Shown piece by piece: positions 1-6,968 of a DNA stretch of 9,406 bases (positions are counted from its first letter, which is position 1; every line of letters starts with the position of its first letter). The notes under the pieces are model-generated. The model saw only the letters and a list, made by a program, of their open reading frames with translations, ran no database searches and was not told the DNA's origin. Source of the DNA: Chitinophaga pinensis (lineage in GTDB: Bacteria > Bacteroidota > Bacteroidia > Flavobacteriales > Flavobacteriaceae); the NCBI GenBank assembly GCA_943324925.2, contig CALPNL020000068.1, positions 1 through 9,406 of the forward strand. Direction: 5' to 3'. A program made the position numbers and the translations under genes.

Positions 1-560
1 ATGTAGTAGTTTGGGGGAATCATAAAAATATTAAAGGAAGCTCCGACTTATTTGGAGTGGAGTTTCCAAATAAAATTCATGATAATTTTAAAAACTACCA
101 AGACACTATTTTATTGGTAGACAAAGGGGAAAAACAAGTTTCAAGCACAATTGGTCACGATTTAATGCACGGACATCCATTTGCTGAAAAGCGATTTGCT
201 CAAGCTCATGAAAATTTAGATGCTTTAATTAAAATATTTGAAAGTGGAGATTTAAAAGAATTTATCAAAATTGTGGAGAGTGAAGCGCTAACCCTACATG
301 CCATGATGATGACTTCACTTCCCTATTTTATCTTAATGAAACCTAATACATTAGAGATAATTAACGCAATTTGGAAATTCAGAAATAAAACTCAAATTCC
401 AGTTTGTTTCACTTTAGATGCCGGCGCCAATGTGCATGTGCTCTACCCTGAAGACGTAAAAGAGGAAGTTTTAACATTTATTAAGAACAATTTAGTTGGC
501 TATTGTCAAAATGGTCAGTACATTTGCGATGAAATTGGATTTGGAGCAACCAAAATATAA
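1..560 (+). CDS. mvaD: Diphosphomevalonate decarboxylase, 5'-truncated by window edge
   Basis: This enzyme carries out the ATP-dependent decarboxylation of mevalonate 5-diphosphate to isopentenyl diphosphate, the last step of the mevalonate pathway, in the cytosol. Only the C-terminal part is present: the frame is open from base 3 and gives 185 residues to the stop at 558-560, roughly half of a usual 320-390-residue protein. The in-frame GTG at 57 is not the true start, because the residues before it (VVVWG, then GSSDLFG) match the family core. Other visible hallmarks are VSST at fragment residues 46-49 and FTLDAGANVHVLY near 137-149. The latter matches the family FTxDAGPN motif, and its Asp, encoded at 417-419, is the expected catalytic base. 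Mevalonate kinase follows after 3 bases, which supports both the identity and co-transcription. Identification is confident; the only gap is the missing N-terminus. Confidence 0.95.
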   Translation, partial: VVVWGNHKNIKGSSDLFGVEFPNKIHDNFKNYQDTILLVDKGEKQVSSTIGHDLMHGHPFAEKRFAQAHENLDALIKIFESGDLKEFIKIVESEALTLHAMMMTSLPYFILMKPNTLEIINAIWKFRNKTQIPVCFTLDAGANVHVLYPEDVKEEVLTFIKNNLVGYCQNGQYICDEIGFGATKI

Positions 561-563
561 ACT

Positions 564-1502
564 ATGAAAGGACCATTATTTTATTCTAAAATATTACTTT
601 TTGGTGAATACGGAATTATTCAGGACTCCAAAGGCCTATCGATTCCTTATAACTTTTATAACGGGGCGCTAAAAACTGACAAAATTTCTTCCGAAGAAGC
701 AAAGAAATCAAATGATAATTTGAAACGTTTTGTAACTTATTTGGAAACTCTTCAAACGGAACAACCTGAATTAGTAACTTTTGACTTATTGACCTTAAAA
801 AACAATGTGGATAGCGGGATGTATTTTGATTCTAGTATTCCTCAAGGTTACGGTGTAGGTAGTAGCGGGGCATTAGTAGCTGCTATCTATGATAGATATG
901 CACAAAATAAAATAACCGTTTTAGAGAATTTAACACGTGAAAAATTGCTTAATTTAAAGCTTATTTTCTCCCAAATGGAATCCTTTTTTCACGGGAAAAG
1001 TTCTGGTTTAGACCCTTTAAATAGTTATTTGAGTATTCCAATTTTAATAAATTCTAAAGACAATATTGAGGCAACAGGTATTCCAACACAAAGTGTGAAT
1101 GGAAAAGGAGCTGTTTTTTTATTGGATTCAGGAATTGTAGGAGAAACTGCTCCAATGGTGAATATATTCATGGAAAACCTTAAAGACAAAGGCTTTAGAA
1201 CCATGCTAAAATCACAGTTTATAAAACATACTGACGCTTGCGTTGAGAATTTCCTTGGAGGTGATGTTAAATCACTTTTCCAAAATACAAAAAAATTGTC
1301 AAAAGTAGTTTTGAATAATTTTAAACCAATGATACCTGAACAATTTCACGGAATTTGGCAAAAAGGAATTGATACTAACGATTACTATTTAAAACTGTGT
1401 GGCTCTGGCGGAGGAGGCTATATCCTTGGTTTTACTGAAGATTTAGAAAAAGCCAAAGCTTCATTAAAAGATTACAAATTAGAAGTCGTTTACCAATTTT
1501 AG
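564..1502 (+). CDS. mvk: Mevalonate kinase (GHMP kinase family)
   Basis: This kinase phosphorylates mevalonate to mevalonate 5-phosphate with ATP in the cytosol. The 312-residue protein shows the GHMP kinase layout. The N-terminal SKILLFGEYGII (residues 8-19) carries Lys9, in the position of the active-site lysine. The glycine-rich ATP loop IPQGYGVGSSGAL spans 92-104. Glu139 and the HGKSSGLD segment (143-150) supply the expected Mg-binding Glu and catalytic Asp150. The third GHMP motif LCGSGGGGYILG lies at 278-289. The ATP loop reads GVGSSGA rather than the textbook GLGSSAA, and the protein is shorter than eukaryotic mevalonate kinases, so it is a divergent family member. The start ATG lies 3 bases after the mvaD stop, so translational coupling is likely. 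Phosphomevalonate kinase is the main alternative; the HGKSSGLD pattern and the mvaD neighbour favour mevalonate kinase. Confidence 0.88.
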   Translation: MKGPLFYSKILLFGEYGIIQDSKGLSIPYNFYNGALKTDKISSEEAKKSNDNLKRFVTYLETLQTEQPELVTFDLLTLKNNVDSGMYFDSSIPQGYGVGSSGALVAAIYDRYAQNKITVLENLTREKLLNLKLIFSQMESFFHGKSSGLDPLNSYLSIPILINSKDNIEATGIPTQSVNGKGAVFLLDSGIVGETAPMVNIFMENLKDKGFRTMLKSQFIKHTDACVENFLGGDVKSLFQNTKKLSKVVLNNFKPMIPEQFHGIWQKGIDTNDYYLKLCGSGGGGYILGFTEDLEKAKASLKDYKLEVVYQF

Positions 1503-1528
1503 ATTTCTTCCCCCATTAATAATTAAGG

Positions 1529-2449
1529 ATGAACAGAAAAAGCAAGCTTTTAATAATGAAAATTGTGAGTTTGTTCTCCGTAATTCGTGGCTATAATATT
1601 CCAATAATTATTCTTGCGCAATACCTTTCTGCTATTTTTATTTTAGCACCGGAGAATAAGCCATTACATGTAATTTTAGATATTAATTTATTTCTAATTG
1701 TATTGGCAACAGCATTTTCAATTGCATCCGGATATATTATCAATAGTTTTTATGACAGCAAAAAAGACTTGATCAATCGCCCTAACAAAACCACATTGGA
1801 CCGACTAGTTAGTCAAAAAACAAAATTAAATGTGTATTTCACTTTAAATTTTGTAGTTACATTTTTAGCCATTTTAATTTCATGGCGTGCCTTTTTATAC
1901 TTTTCAGTTTATATTTTTCTAATTTGGTTTTATTCACATAAAGTGAAAAAATTCGTTATCGTCGGAAATTTAATGGCAACATTAATGGCTATTTTACCTT
2001 TTTTTGCACTGCTTTTGTATTACAAAAATTTTTATGAAGTCATTATTTGTCATGCTACTTTCTTGTTTTTGTTACTTCTAATTAGAGAAATGATCAAAGA
2101 TTTAGAAAATATAAAAGGTGATTTGGCCAACGATTATAAAACCATTCCAATATTGTATGGTGAAATAACCTCCAAAAAAATTATAACCTTTTTAACGCTT
2201 TTAACTGTAATTCCAGTTTATCTATTAATTGAAAAATTTGAAATTGGAAACATGGATTTGTATTTCTATTCTTGTTTGCTGTTTTTATTACTATTTATAC
2301 TAAAGTTATGGAAATCAGATCTTAAAGAACATTATTTATTCCTTCACAACGTACTTAAATTTCTAATCGTAGCTGGTGTTTTTAGTATTATCCTGATAAA
2401 TCCGAGTTTGATCTTGAATTTTTGGCATAAGATGGCTTCCCAATTTTAG
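1529..2449 (+). CDS. UbiA-family prenyltransferase, geranylgeranylglycerol-phosphate geranylgeranyltransferase type
   Basis: This is an integral inner-membrane prenyltransferase of 306 residues with about eight or nine hydrophobic helices. The two Asp-rich motifs that hold Mg and the prenyl diphosphate are visible: NSFYDSKKD at 72-80, a variant of NDxxDxxxD in which Ser replaces the first Asp, and DLENIKGD at 191-198. The segment RxMIKDLENIKGD followed by KTIPILYG resembles the subfamily annotated as digeranylgeranylglyceryl phosphate synthase, which in archaea adds a second geranylgeranyl chain to make ether lipid. Whether that is the true reaction in Flavobacteria cannot be read from sequence; a quinone or other prenylated lipid product is possible. 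It starts 26 bases after mevalonate kinase, so it probably shares that transcript. ATG 1529 keeps a basic leader; the in-frame ATG at 1556 (Met10) is an alternative start. Confidence 0.8.
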   Translation: MNRKSKLLIMKIVSLFSVIRGYNIPIIILAQYLSAIFILAPENKPLHVILDINLFLIVLATAFSIASGYIINSFYDSKKDLINRPNKTTLDRLVSQKTKLNVYFTLNFVVTFLAILISWRAFLYFSVYIFLIWFYSHKVKKFVIVGNLMATLMAILPFFALLLYYKNFYEVIICHATFLFLLLLIREMIKDLENIKGDLANDYKTIPILYGEITSKKIITFLTLLTVIPVYLLIEKFEIGNMDLYFYSCLLFLLLFILKLWKSDLKEHYLFLHNVLKFLIVAGVFSIILINPSLILNFWHKMASQF

Positions 2450-2490
2450 ATTAGCTTCAATATAAAACGCATTAAATTCTCAATTATAGC

Positions 2491-2517
2491 TTGTCAAATT
2501 TATAAATGGTATATTTG
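2491..2517 (+). promoter_or_regulatory. Putative Bacteroidota-type promoter for the pseudouridine synthase gene
   Basis: TATATTTG at 2510-2517 is an exact match to the Bacteroidota -7 consensus TAnnTTTG. A CTTG at 2490-2493 sits about 16 bases upstream as a possible -33 element. Transcription would start near 2522-2525, leaving a leader of only 10-15 bases before ATG 2536. Identified by consensus only. Confidence 0.55.
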
Positions 2518-2535
2518 CAAAAATTATAGAATATT

Positions 2536-3444
2536 ATGAATAACAAGGAAGGCAATAATAAAAGAAGCGGCACTAGAACAAATAGTTCAAGACCCAATTC
2601 TAACAAGCCAAAACCTGCGATGCAAAAACGGGCACAAGGTCCTAAAAAAGTAAAAGTTAACGCTAAGGCAGCTGAAATAGCAGCAGAAAAAGTAGAGAAA
2701 AAACCAAATCAAGCGCCAAAACGTCAAAAAGCAAAAGACGAAATTCGTTTGAATAAATACATTTCCAATTCTGGCGTCTGCTCTAGACGTGATGCCGATA
2801 TTTACATCCAATCGGGGAATGTAAAAGTAAATGGTATTCCAGTTGTTGAAATGGGTTACCTTGTAAAACCTGGCGATGTAGTTAATTTTGATGGTAATGT
2901 ATTAACTCCTGAAAAGAAAGAATACATTCTATTGAATAAGCCAAAGAATTTTACAACTGCCTTAGACGAAGGTCAGGAATATAGAAACGTTCTTGAATTA
3001 GTTAAAGGATCAACCACTGCAAAAATTGGAGCTGTTGGGAGAATGGACAAAAATACAACCGGTTTATTATTGTTTACCAATGACACGGATATGATCCGAA
3101 AATTTACTTTACCCAATCAAAAATCATCAAAAATTTACCAAGTATCATTGGATAAAAATTTGAAATATGAAGATTTAGAAAAGATAAATAAAGGCTTGGT
3201 TCTTGATGGACATCGTGTATTTGTAGAAGATGTAAGTTATATTGAAGGAGAAGCAAAAAGTGAAGTGGGATTAAAATTACGTTCTTCTAATGTTAAAGTA
3301 GTCCGTTCTATTTTTGAACATTTCAATTATGACGTATTAAGAATTGATCGTGTGGCTTTTGCTGGACTAACAAAGAAAAATTTACCGAGAGGAAATTGGA
3401 GAAAATTAACCGATCAAGAAATAATAAATTTAAAAAACGCATAG
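2536..3444 (+). CDS. rRNA pseudouridine synthase, RsuA/RluB/RluE/RluF family, with basic N-terminal tail
   Basis: This enzyme isomerises a specific uridine to pseudouridine in ribosomal RNA, most likely 23S (RluB- or RluF-like). The 302-residue protein has three parts. Residues 1-68 form a low-complexity, Lys/Arg/Asn/Ala/Pro-rich tail that is probably disordered and RNA-binding. An S4 RNA-binding domain follows (about 70-122), with RLNKYISNSGVCSRRDAD and IQSGNVKVNG typical of the fold. The catalytic domain (about 127-290) has ILLNKPKN and GRMDKNTTGLLLFTND, where Asp171 is the family nucleophile, and ends with NLPRGNWRKLTDQE. The exact target base cannot be assigned from sequence; RluB is the best guess for an S4-containing member with this ending. 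The gene is preceded by its own promoter-like box and followed by a strong hairpin, so it may be a single-gene unit. Confidence 0.9.
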   Translation: MNNKEGNNKRSGTRTNSSRPNSNKPKPAMQKRAQGPKKVKVNAKAAEIAAEKVEKKPNQAPKRQKAKDEIRLNKYISNSGVCSRRDADIYIQSGNVKVNGIPVVEMGYLVKPGDVVNFDGNVLTPEKKEYILLNKPKNFTTALDEGQEYRNVLELVKGSTTAKIGAVGRMDKNTTGLLLFTNDTDMIRKFTLPNQKSSKIYQVSLDKNLKYEDLEKINKGLVLDGHRVFVEDVSYIEGEAKSEVGLKLRSSNVKVVRSIFEHFNYDVLRIDRVAFAGLTKKNLPRGNWRKLTDQEIINLKNA

Positions 3445-3465
3445 TTTATAAAACACAAAATTTAA

Positions 3466-3496
3466 AAAATTCCTGCTAAACTTTAGCGGGAATTTT
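3466..3496 (+). terminator. Rho-independent-type terminator hairpin after the pseudouridine synthase gene
   Basis: A near-perfect 15-base inverted repeat: left arm 3466-3480 (AAAATTCCTGCTAAA) and right arm 3482-3496 (TTTAGCGGGAATTTT), with one T-G wobble and a single unpaired C between the arms, so the innermost pairs would open to form the loop. The A tract before and T tract after make it potentially bidirectional. It starts 21 bases after the preceding stop codon and ends 15 bases before the next start codon. Confidence 0.85.
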
Positions 3497-3511
3497 AATA
3501 TAAAAACAGTT

Positions 3512-3874
3512 ATGACACCTGAAAATCTTCAATCTATCGCCTTCAAATGGTTTGATGCATTCAATAATCACCAATTAGAACAACTTTTATCTTTGTATGA
3601 TGATGGTGCCGAACATTACAGTCCAAAATTAAAAATTCGAAAACCAGAAACCCAAGGAATGATTATTGGAAAACAAGCTTTACGCGAATGGTGGCAGGAG
3701 GCATTCGATCGTTTACCGAGTTTAAATTACAAAGTTACTTCGCTTACCGCAAATGGAGATCGCGTATTTATGGAATACGTTCGTTCGGTTGAAGGGGAAG
3801 AAAATATGCTTGTTGCAGAGGTTTTAGTTGTGAGAGAGGGAAAAATAATTGCATCAAGAGTTTATCACGGTTAG
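3512..3874 (+). CDS. SnoaL-like / NTF2-like superfamily protein
   Basis: A soluble 120-residue protein with no signal peptide or membrane segment. Its length and pattern fit the cone-shaped SnoaL/NTF2-like fold. An N-terminal helix has the pattern FKWFDAFNNHQLEQLLSLYDDGAEHYSP (about 11-38), a second helix contains IGKQALREWWQEAF (52-65), and alternating strands follow (YKVTSLTANGDRVFMEYV, then MLVAEVLVVREGKIIASRVY). The superfamily includes polyketide cyclases, ketosteroid-isomerase-like enzymes and many proteins of unknown activity, so no reaction can be named. The pocket could include His35, Asp66 and Glu88, but that is a guess. The start codon lies 15 bases beyond a strong hairpin, no TAnnTTTG box is visible upstream, and the neighbours do not suggest a pathway. 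Confidence 0.8.
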   Translation: MTPENLQSIAFKWFDAFNNHQLEQLLSLYDDGAEHYSPKLKIRKPETQGMIIGKQALREWWQEAFDRLPSLNYKVTSLTANGDRVFMEYVRSVEGEENMLVAEVLVVREGKIIASRVYHG

Positions 3875-3903
3875 AATTAGGCAAATATTAAAATAAATTA
3901 AAC

Positions 3904-3929
3904 TTGAAATCAAATAATTTATATCTTTA
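3904..3929 (+). promoter_or_regulatory. Putative promoter for the DUF885 lipoprotein gene
   Basis: TATCTTTA at 3922-3929 is a one-base variant of TAnnTTTG, with TTG at 3904-3906 about 15 bases upstream. The expected transcription start near 3935 gives a leader of about 20 bases to ATG 3955. The match is weaker than at the other promoters in the window. Confidence 0.4.
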
Positions 3930-3954
3930 AATCAAGAATTAACTTTAAAAAATT

Positions 3955-5718
3955 ATGAGAAAATATACTATCCTTTTTATCGCAATTTCAATTTCAACGC
4001 TATTACTTAATTGCAAATCAGAAGAAAAATCGGTTGATTTTACTGCATTAACAAAAAGTTATTTTGATGGAAAAAACGAGCTAAACCCATTGGATGCAAC
4101 CCTAAATGGTCAAAATTTATACAACGATCAATTGCAATTTGAAATGACCGATAGCTTCAGATTAAAGCAAAAAGCGTTTTATGATAAATTTGAAATCGAA
4201 CTTTCAAAAGTAGACGAAACAAAGCTAACTCCGGAAGAAAAAATCAGTTATGAAATCATAAAATGGGAAATTGGTGTAGGAAAAGAGCTACTTGCTCAAC
4301 CTTCAAATTTAATTCCTATACATCAATTTTGGGGCACACACTTAACTATGGGGCAATATGCTGGAGGGTCAGCTGCTCAACCATTTAAAACAGAAAAGGA
4401 CTATAAAGATTTCTTGAAAAGAATGGATTTGTATTCTGTTTGGATAGATTCTGCAATGGTATATATGAGAAAAGGAATTTCAAAAGGAGTGGTTTTGCCA
4501 AAAGCGTTAACCGTAAAAGTAATTCCTGAATTTGAAGATATGATTACTTCAAATGTAGAAGACAACCTATTTTATTCTGCTATTAAAACAATGCCGTCCT
4601 CATTTTCTGAAAATGTAAAAAAGGACTTAACAGATAAATATAAAACTACCATTACAAATAAATTGATGCCTCAATTTCAAAAAATGGCTCAGTTTTTAAA
4701 ATCAGAATATCTCCCTGCCTCAAGAAAAACAAGTGGAATTGGAAGTTTGCCATTTGGAAAAGAATATTATGCGGCATGTGTAAAACAGTGGACCACTACG
4801 AATACTTCTCCTGAAGAAATTCATGAATTGGGATTAAGAGAAGTTGCGCGCTTAAAACTAGAAATGGAAAAGGTGAAAACTCAAGTTGGTTATAAAGGAA
4901 GTTTACTATCATTTTTTGAAGAGGTTCGAAATAAAAAAGAGCTAAAACCATTCAAAAAACCAGAAGAAGTAATCGCCAATTTTGAGTCAATTTACACTAG
5001 AATAAAACCAAATGTAGACCGATTATTTTCACTACAACCAAAAACTAAATTCCAAATTAAAAGAACCGAAGCCTTCAGAGAACTTTCAGCAAGTGCTGAA
5101 TATGTTCAAGGTGCAGCCGACGGCTCTAGACCTGGGACTTTTTATGTTCCAATTCCAGATGTAGCAAATTATAATCTTTATGGGGATGAAGATTTGTTTT
5201 TACATGAGGCAATCCCAGGACATCACTTTCAGATATCGTTACAACAAGAAAACCAACAATTACCTGATTTTCGAAAATTCAATTGGTTTGGTGCTTATGG
5301 TGAAGGTTGGGCTTTGTATACTGAAAGTTTAGGAACAGAATTAGGGTTGTATAAAGATCCATATCAATATTTTGGGATGCTTGGAAACGAAATGCACCGC
5401 GCAATTAGACTGGTTGTGGATACAGGAATACACACCAAAGGCTGGACTAGAGAGCAAGCAATTAAGTATTCTTTAGAAAATGAAGCAGAAAGTGAAGCCA
5501 GTATAACTGCTGAAATTGAACGCTATATGGCCATTCCAGGACAAGCTTTATCCTACAAAATTGGACAATTGAAAATTATGGAATTACGCAAAAAAGCATC
5601 CGATAAAATGGGGGCTCAATTTGACATTAAAAAATTCCATGAAAAAGTTTTAGAATCAGGAGTTTTGCCATTGGCATTATTAGAACATAAAATCAATGAA
5701 TGGATCACTGAAAAATAA
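3955..5718 (+). CDS. DUF885 family peptidase-like lipoprotein
   Basis: A 587-residue protein of the DUF885 family, which is regarded as zinc-peptidase-like. Residues 1-19 form a lipoprotein signal peptide (RK, a hydrophobic core, then LLLN before Cys20), so it should be exported and lipid-anchored. Residues 21-25 (KSEEK) after the cysteine resemble the acidic Bacteroidota lipoprotein export signal, which would place it on the cell surface. The putative metal site is HEAIPGHH at 417-424, followed by YGEGWALYTES (448-458) with Glu450 and Glu457 as candidate ligands or catalytic residues. The C-terminal segment around 515-538, including RYMAIPGQALSYKIG, is also characteristic of the family. The length is normal and the gene appears intact. 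Its substrate is unknown. It has its own probable promoter and terminator and no functional link to its neighbours. Confidence 0.9.
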   Translation: MRKYTILFIAISISTLLLNCKSEEKSVDFTALTKSYFDGKNELNPLDATLNGQNLYNDQLQFEMTDSFRLKQKAFYDKFEIELSKVDETKLTPEEKISYEIIKWEIGVGKELLAQPSNLIPIHQFWGTHLTMGQYAGGSAAQPFKTEKDYKDFLKRMDLYSVWIDSAMVYMRKGISKGVVLPKALTVKVIPEFEDMITSNVEDNLFYSAIKTMPSSFSENVKKDLTDKYKTTITNKLMPQFQKMAQFLKSEYLPASRKTSGIGSLPFGKEYYAACVKQWTTTNTSPEEIHELGLREVARLKLEMEKVKTQVGYKGSLLSFFEEVRNKKELKPFKKPEEVIANFESIYTRIKPNVDRLFSLQPKTKFQIKRTEAFRELSASAEYVQGAADGSRPGTFYVPIPDVANYNLYGDEDLFLHEAIPGHHFQISLQQENQQLPDFRKFNWFGAYGEGWALYTESLGTELGLYKDPYQYFGMLGNEMHRAIRLVVDTGIHTKGWTREQAIKYSLENEAESEASITAEIERYMAIPGQALSYKIGQLKIMELRKKASDKMGAQFDIKKFHEKVLESGVLPLALLEHKINEWITEK

Positions 5719-5719
5719 T

Positions 5720-5742
5720 AATCTAATCCTTTTTAGATTTTT
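5720..5742 (+). terminator. Probable terminator after the DUF885 gene
   Basis: A 7-bp stem, AATCTAA (5720-5726) with TTAGATT (5733-5739), a 6-base loop, and a run of five T ending at 5742. It begins one base after the TAA stop. The stem is AT-rich and short, so termination strength is uncertain. Confidence 0.5.
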
Positions 5743-5761
5743 ATAAATAAACTTTTCAAGC

Positions 5762-5769
5762 TATCTTTG
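5762..5769 (+). promoter_or_regulatory. Putative promoter -7 box for the mrp-nfu operon
   Basis: TATCTTTG exactly matches the Bacteroidota TAnnTTTG -7 consensus. No clear TTTG -33 element is seen; the corresponding position falls in the T-rich tail of the preceding terminator. Transcription would begin near 5775, which fits a start at ATG 5810. Confidence 0.6.
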
Positions 5770-5809
5770 TATTCGAAATTTACAATAGATTTTGATCAAG
5801 AAAAAGAAT

Positions 5810-6937
5810 ATGAAATTAGATAAAAAAGACATTCTCAAAGCATTAGAAACTATCACAATTGCGGGAGAAGGTAAAAATATGGTGGAGAGTGGCGCTGTTA
5901 AAAATGTAGTCACATTTGGAGAGGAAGTAATTATCGATTTAGTGTTAAGCACTCCAGCGATGCATATTAAAAAAAGAGCGGAAGACGATATCAAAAGAAC
6001 AATCCACGAGCTGGTTTCTGCCGATGCAAAAATCCAAATAAAAAGTACTGTAGTAGTTCCTGAACCTAATGAAATTAAAGGAAAGGCCGTTCCTGGAATG
6101 AAAAATATTATTGCAATTGCTTCTGGAAAAGGAGGAGTTGGAAAATCTACAGTAACCGCAAATTTAGCAGTTACATTAGCAAAAATGGGATTCAAAGTTG
6201 GTATTTTAGATGCCGATATTTATGGTCCTTCTATGCCAATCATGTTTGATGTAGAATCTGAAAAACCAATTTCAATTACCGTTGACGGAAAATCAAAAAT
6301 GAAGCCTGTTGAAAGCTATGAAATAAAAATGCTATCGATAGGATTTTTCACTTCCCCTAGTCAAGCGGTTATTTGGCGTGGACCAATGGCTTCAAAAGCC
6401 TTGAACCAAATGATATTTGATGCCGATTGGGGAGAATTGGATTTTATGTTGCTTGATTTACCTCCAGGAACCGGAGACATTCACCTTTCCATAGTTCAAT
6501 CGTTACCTATCACCGGTGTTGTGGTAGTAAGTACGCCACAAGCAGTAGCGCTTGCCGATGCTAAAAAAGGAGTCGCCATGTTTACTTCAGATAGTATTAA
6601 TGTTCCTGTTTTAGGAATTATAGAAAATATGGCTTACTTCACACCAGAAGAATTACCAGAAAATAAATATTATATCTTTGGAAAAGAAGGGGCAAAAAAC
6701 CTTGCTGAAGATTTAAATGTTTCTTTCCTTGGTGAAGTTCCAATAGTGCAATCTATTCGTGAAGCCGGGGATATTGGAAGACCAGCAGCTTTACAAGAAG
6801 GCTCAGTAATTGAAAAAGTCTTCCAAGAAATTACCAGAAATGTAGTTCAAGAAGTAGTAAGTAGAAATGAAAATCTACCACCAACAGAAGCGGTTAAAAT
6901 AACTACTATGGCTGGATGTTCTGCCGTAAAAAAATAA
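5810..6937 (+). CDS. mrp: Mrp/Nbp35 (ApbC) family P-loop ATPase, Fe-S cluster carrier
   Basis: A 375-residue cytosolic P-loop ATPase of the Mrp/ApbC/Nbp35 group, which binds and transfers Fe-S clusters to apoproteins. An N-terminal MIP18/DUF59-type domain (about 4-80) precedes the ATPase domain. That domain has the deviant Walker A ASGKGGVGKST (104-114), DADIYGPSMP (134-143), the RGPM segment (190-193), LLDLPPGTGD (214-223) and STPQAVALAD (241-250). ATG 5810 is chosen over an upstream in-frame TTG at 5792 because it gives the usual MKLDKKDIL start and follows an A/G-rich stretch. The CxxC that normally follows ENM is absent: the segment reads IENMAYFTPEELPENKYY (270-287). The only cysteine in the protein is Cys370 in the tail (MAGCSA). 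The nfu gene follows 31 bases later, supporting a role in Fe-S metabolism. Confidence 0.93.
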   Translation: MKLDKKDILKALETITIAGEGKNMVESGAVKNVVTFGEEVIIDLVLSTPAMHIKKRAEDDIKRTIHELVSADAKIQIKSTVVVPEPNEIKGKAVPGMKNIIAIASGKGGVGKSTVTANLAVTLAKMGFKVGILDADIYGPSMPIMFDVESEKPISITVDGKSKMKPVESYEIKMLSIGFFTSPSQAVIWRGPMASKALNQMIFDADWGELDFMLLDLPPGTGDIHLSIVQSLPITGVVVVSTPQAVALADAKKGVAMFTSDSINVPVLGIIENMAYFTPEELPENKYYIFGKEGAKNLAEDLNVSFLGEVPIVQSIREAGDIGRPAALQEGSVIEKVFQEITRNVVQEVVSRNENLPPTEAVKITTMAGCSAVKK

Positions 6938-6968
6938 TTTATTACGTCCAATTGGAACAATAGAAATT

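Noticed and set aside
57..560. A GTG-started 167-residue protein as a complete gene
   Set aside because: The frame is open upstream to the window edge and those residues match diphosphomevalonate decarboxylase, so the GTG is internal to a truncated gene.
1493..2452. Identical 13-base string CCAATTTTAGATT at the ends of both mevalonate kinase (1493-1505) and the prenyltransferase (2440-2452)
   Set aside because: Both encode Gln-Phe-stop in AT-rich DNA. A single 13-base match in a window of this size is expected by chance, and it shows no hairpin or other structure.
2587..2811. Minus-strand open frame of 74 codons within the pseudouridine synthase gene
   Set aside because: Its Phe-rich composition is simply the complement of the Lys-rich tail-coding region.
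3904..3936. CTTGA...TCAAG inverted repeat before the DUF885 gene
   Set aside because: Only 5 bp pair across a 24-base gap in AT-rich sequence, which is not distinguishable from chance.
5792..5809. TTG at 5792 as an upstream start of mrp
   Set aside because: It adds six residues not expected for the family. ATG 5810 gives the usual N-terminus.
5761..6195. Minus-strand open frame of 144 codons opposite the start of mrp
   Set aside because: It lies antisense to well-conserved Mrp coding sequence, its translation resembles no family I know, and it has no promoter-like box. It is a shadow frame.
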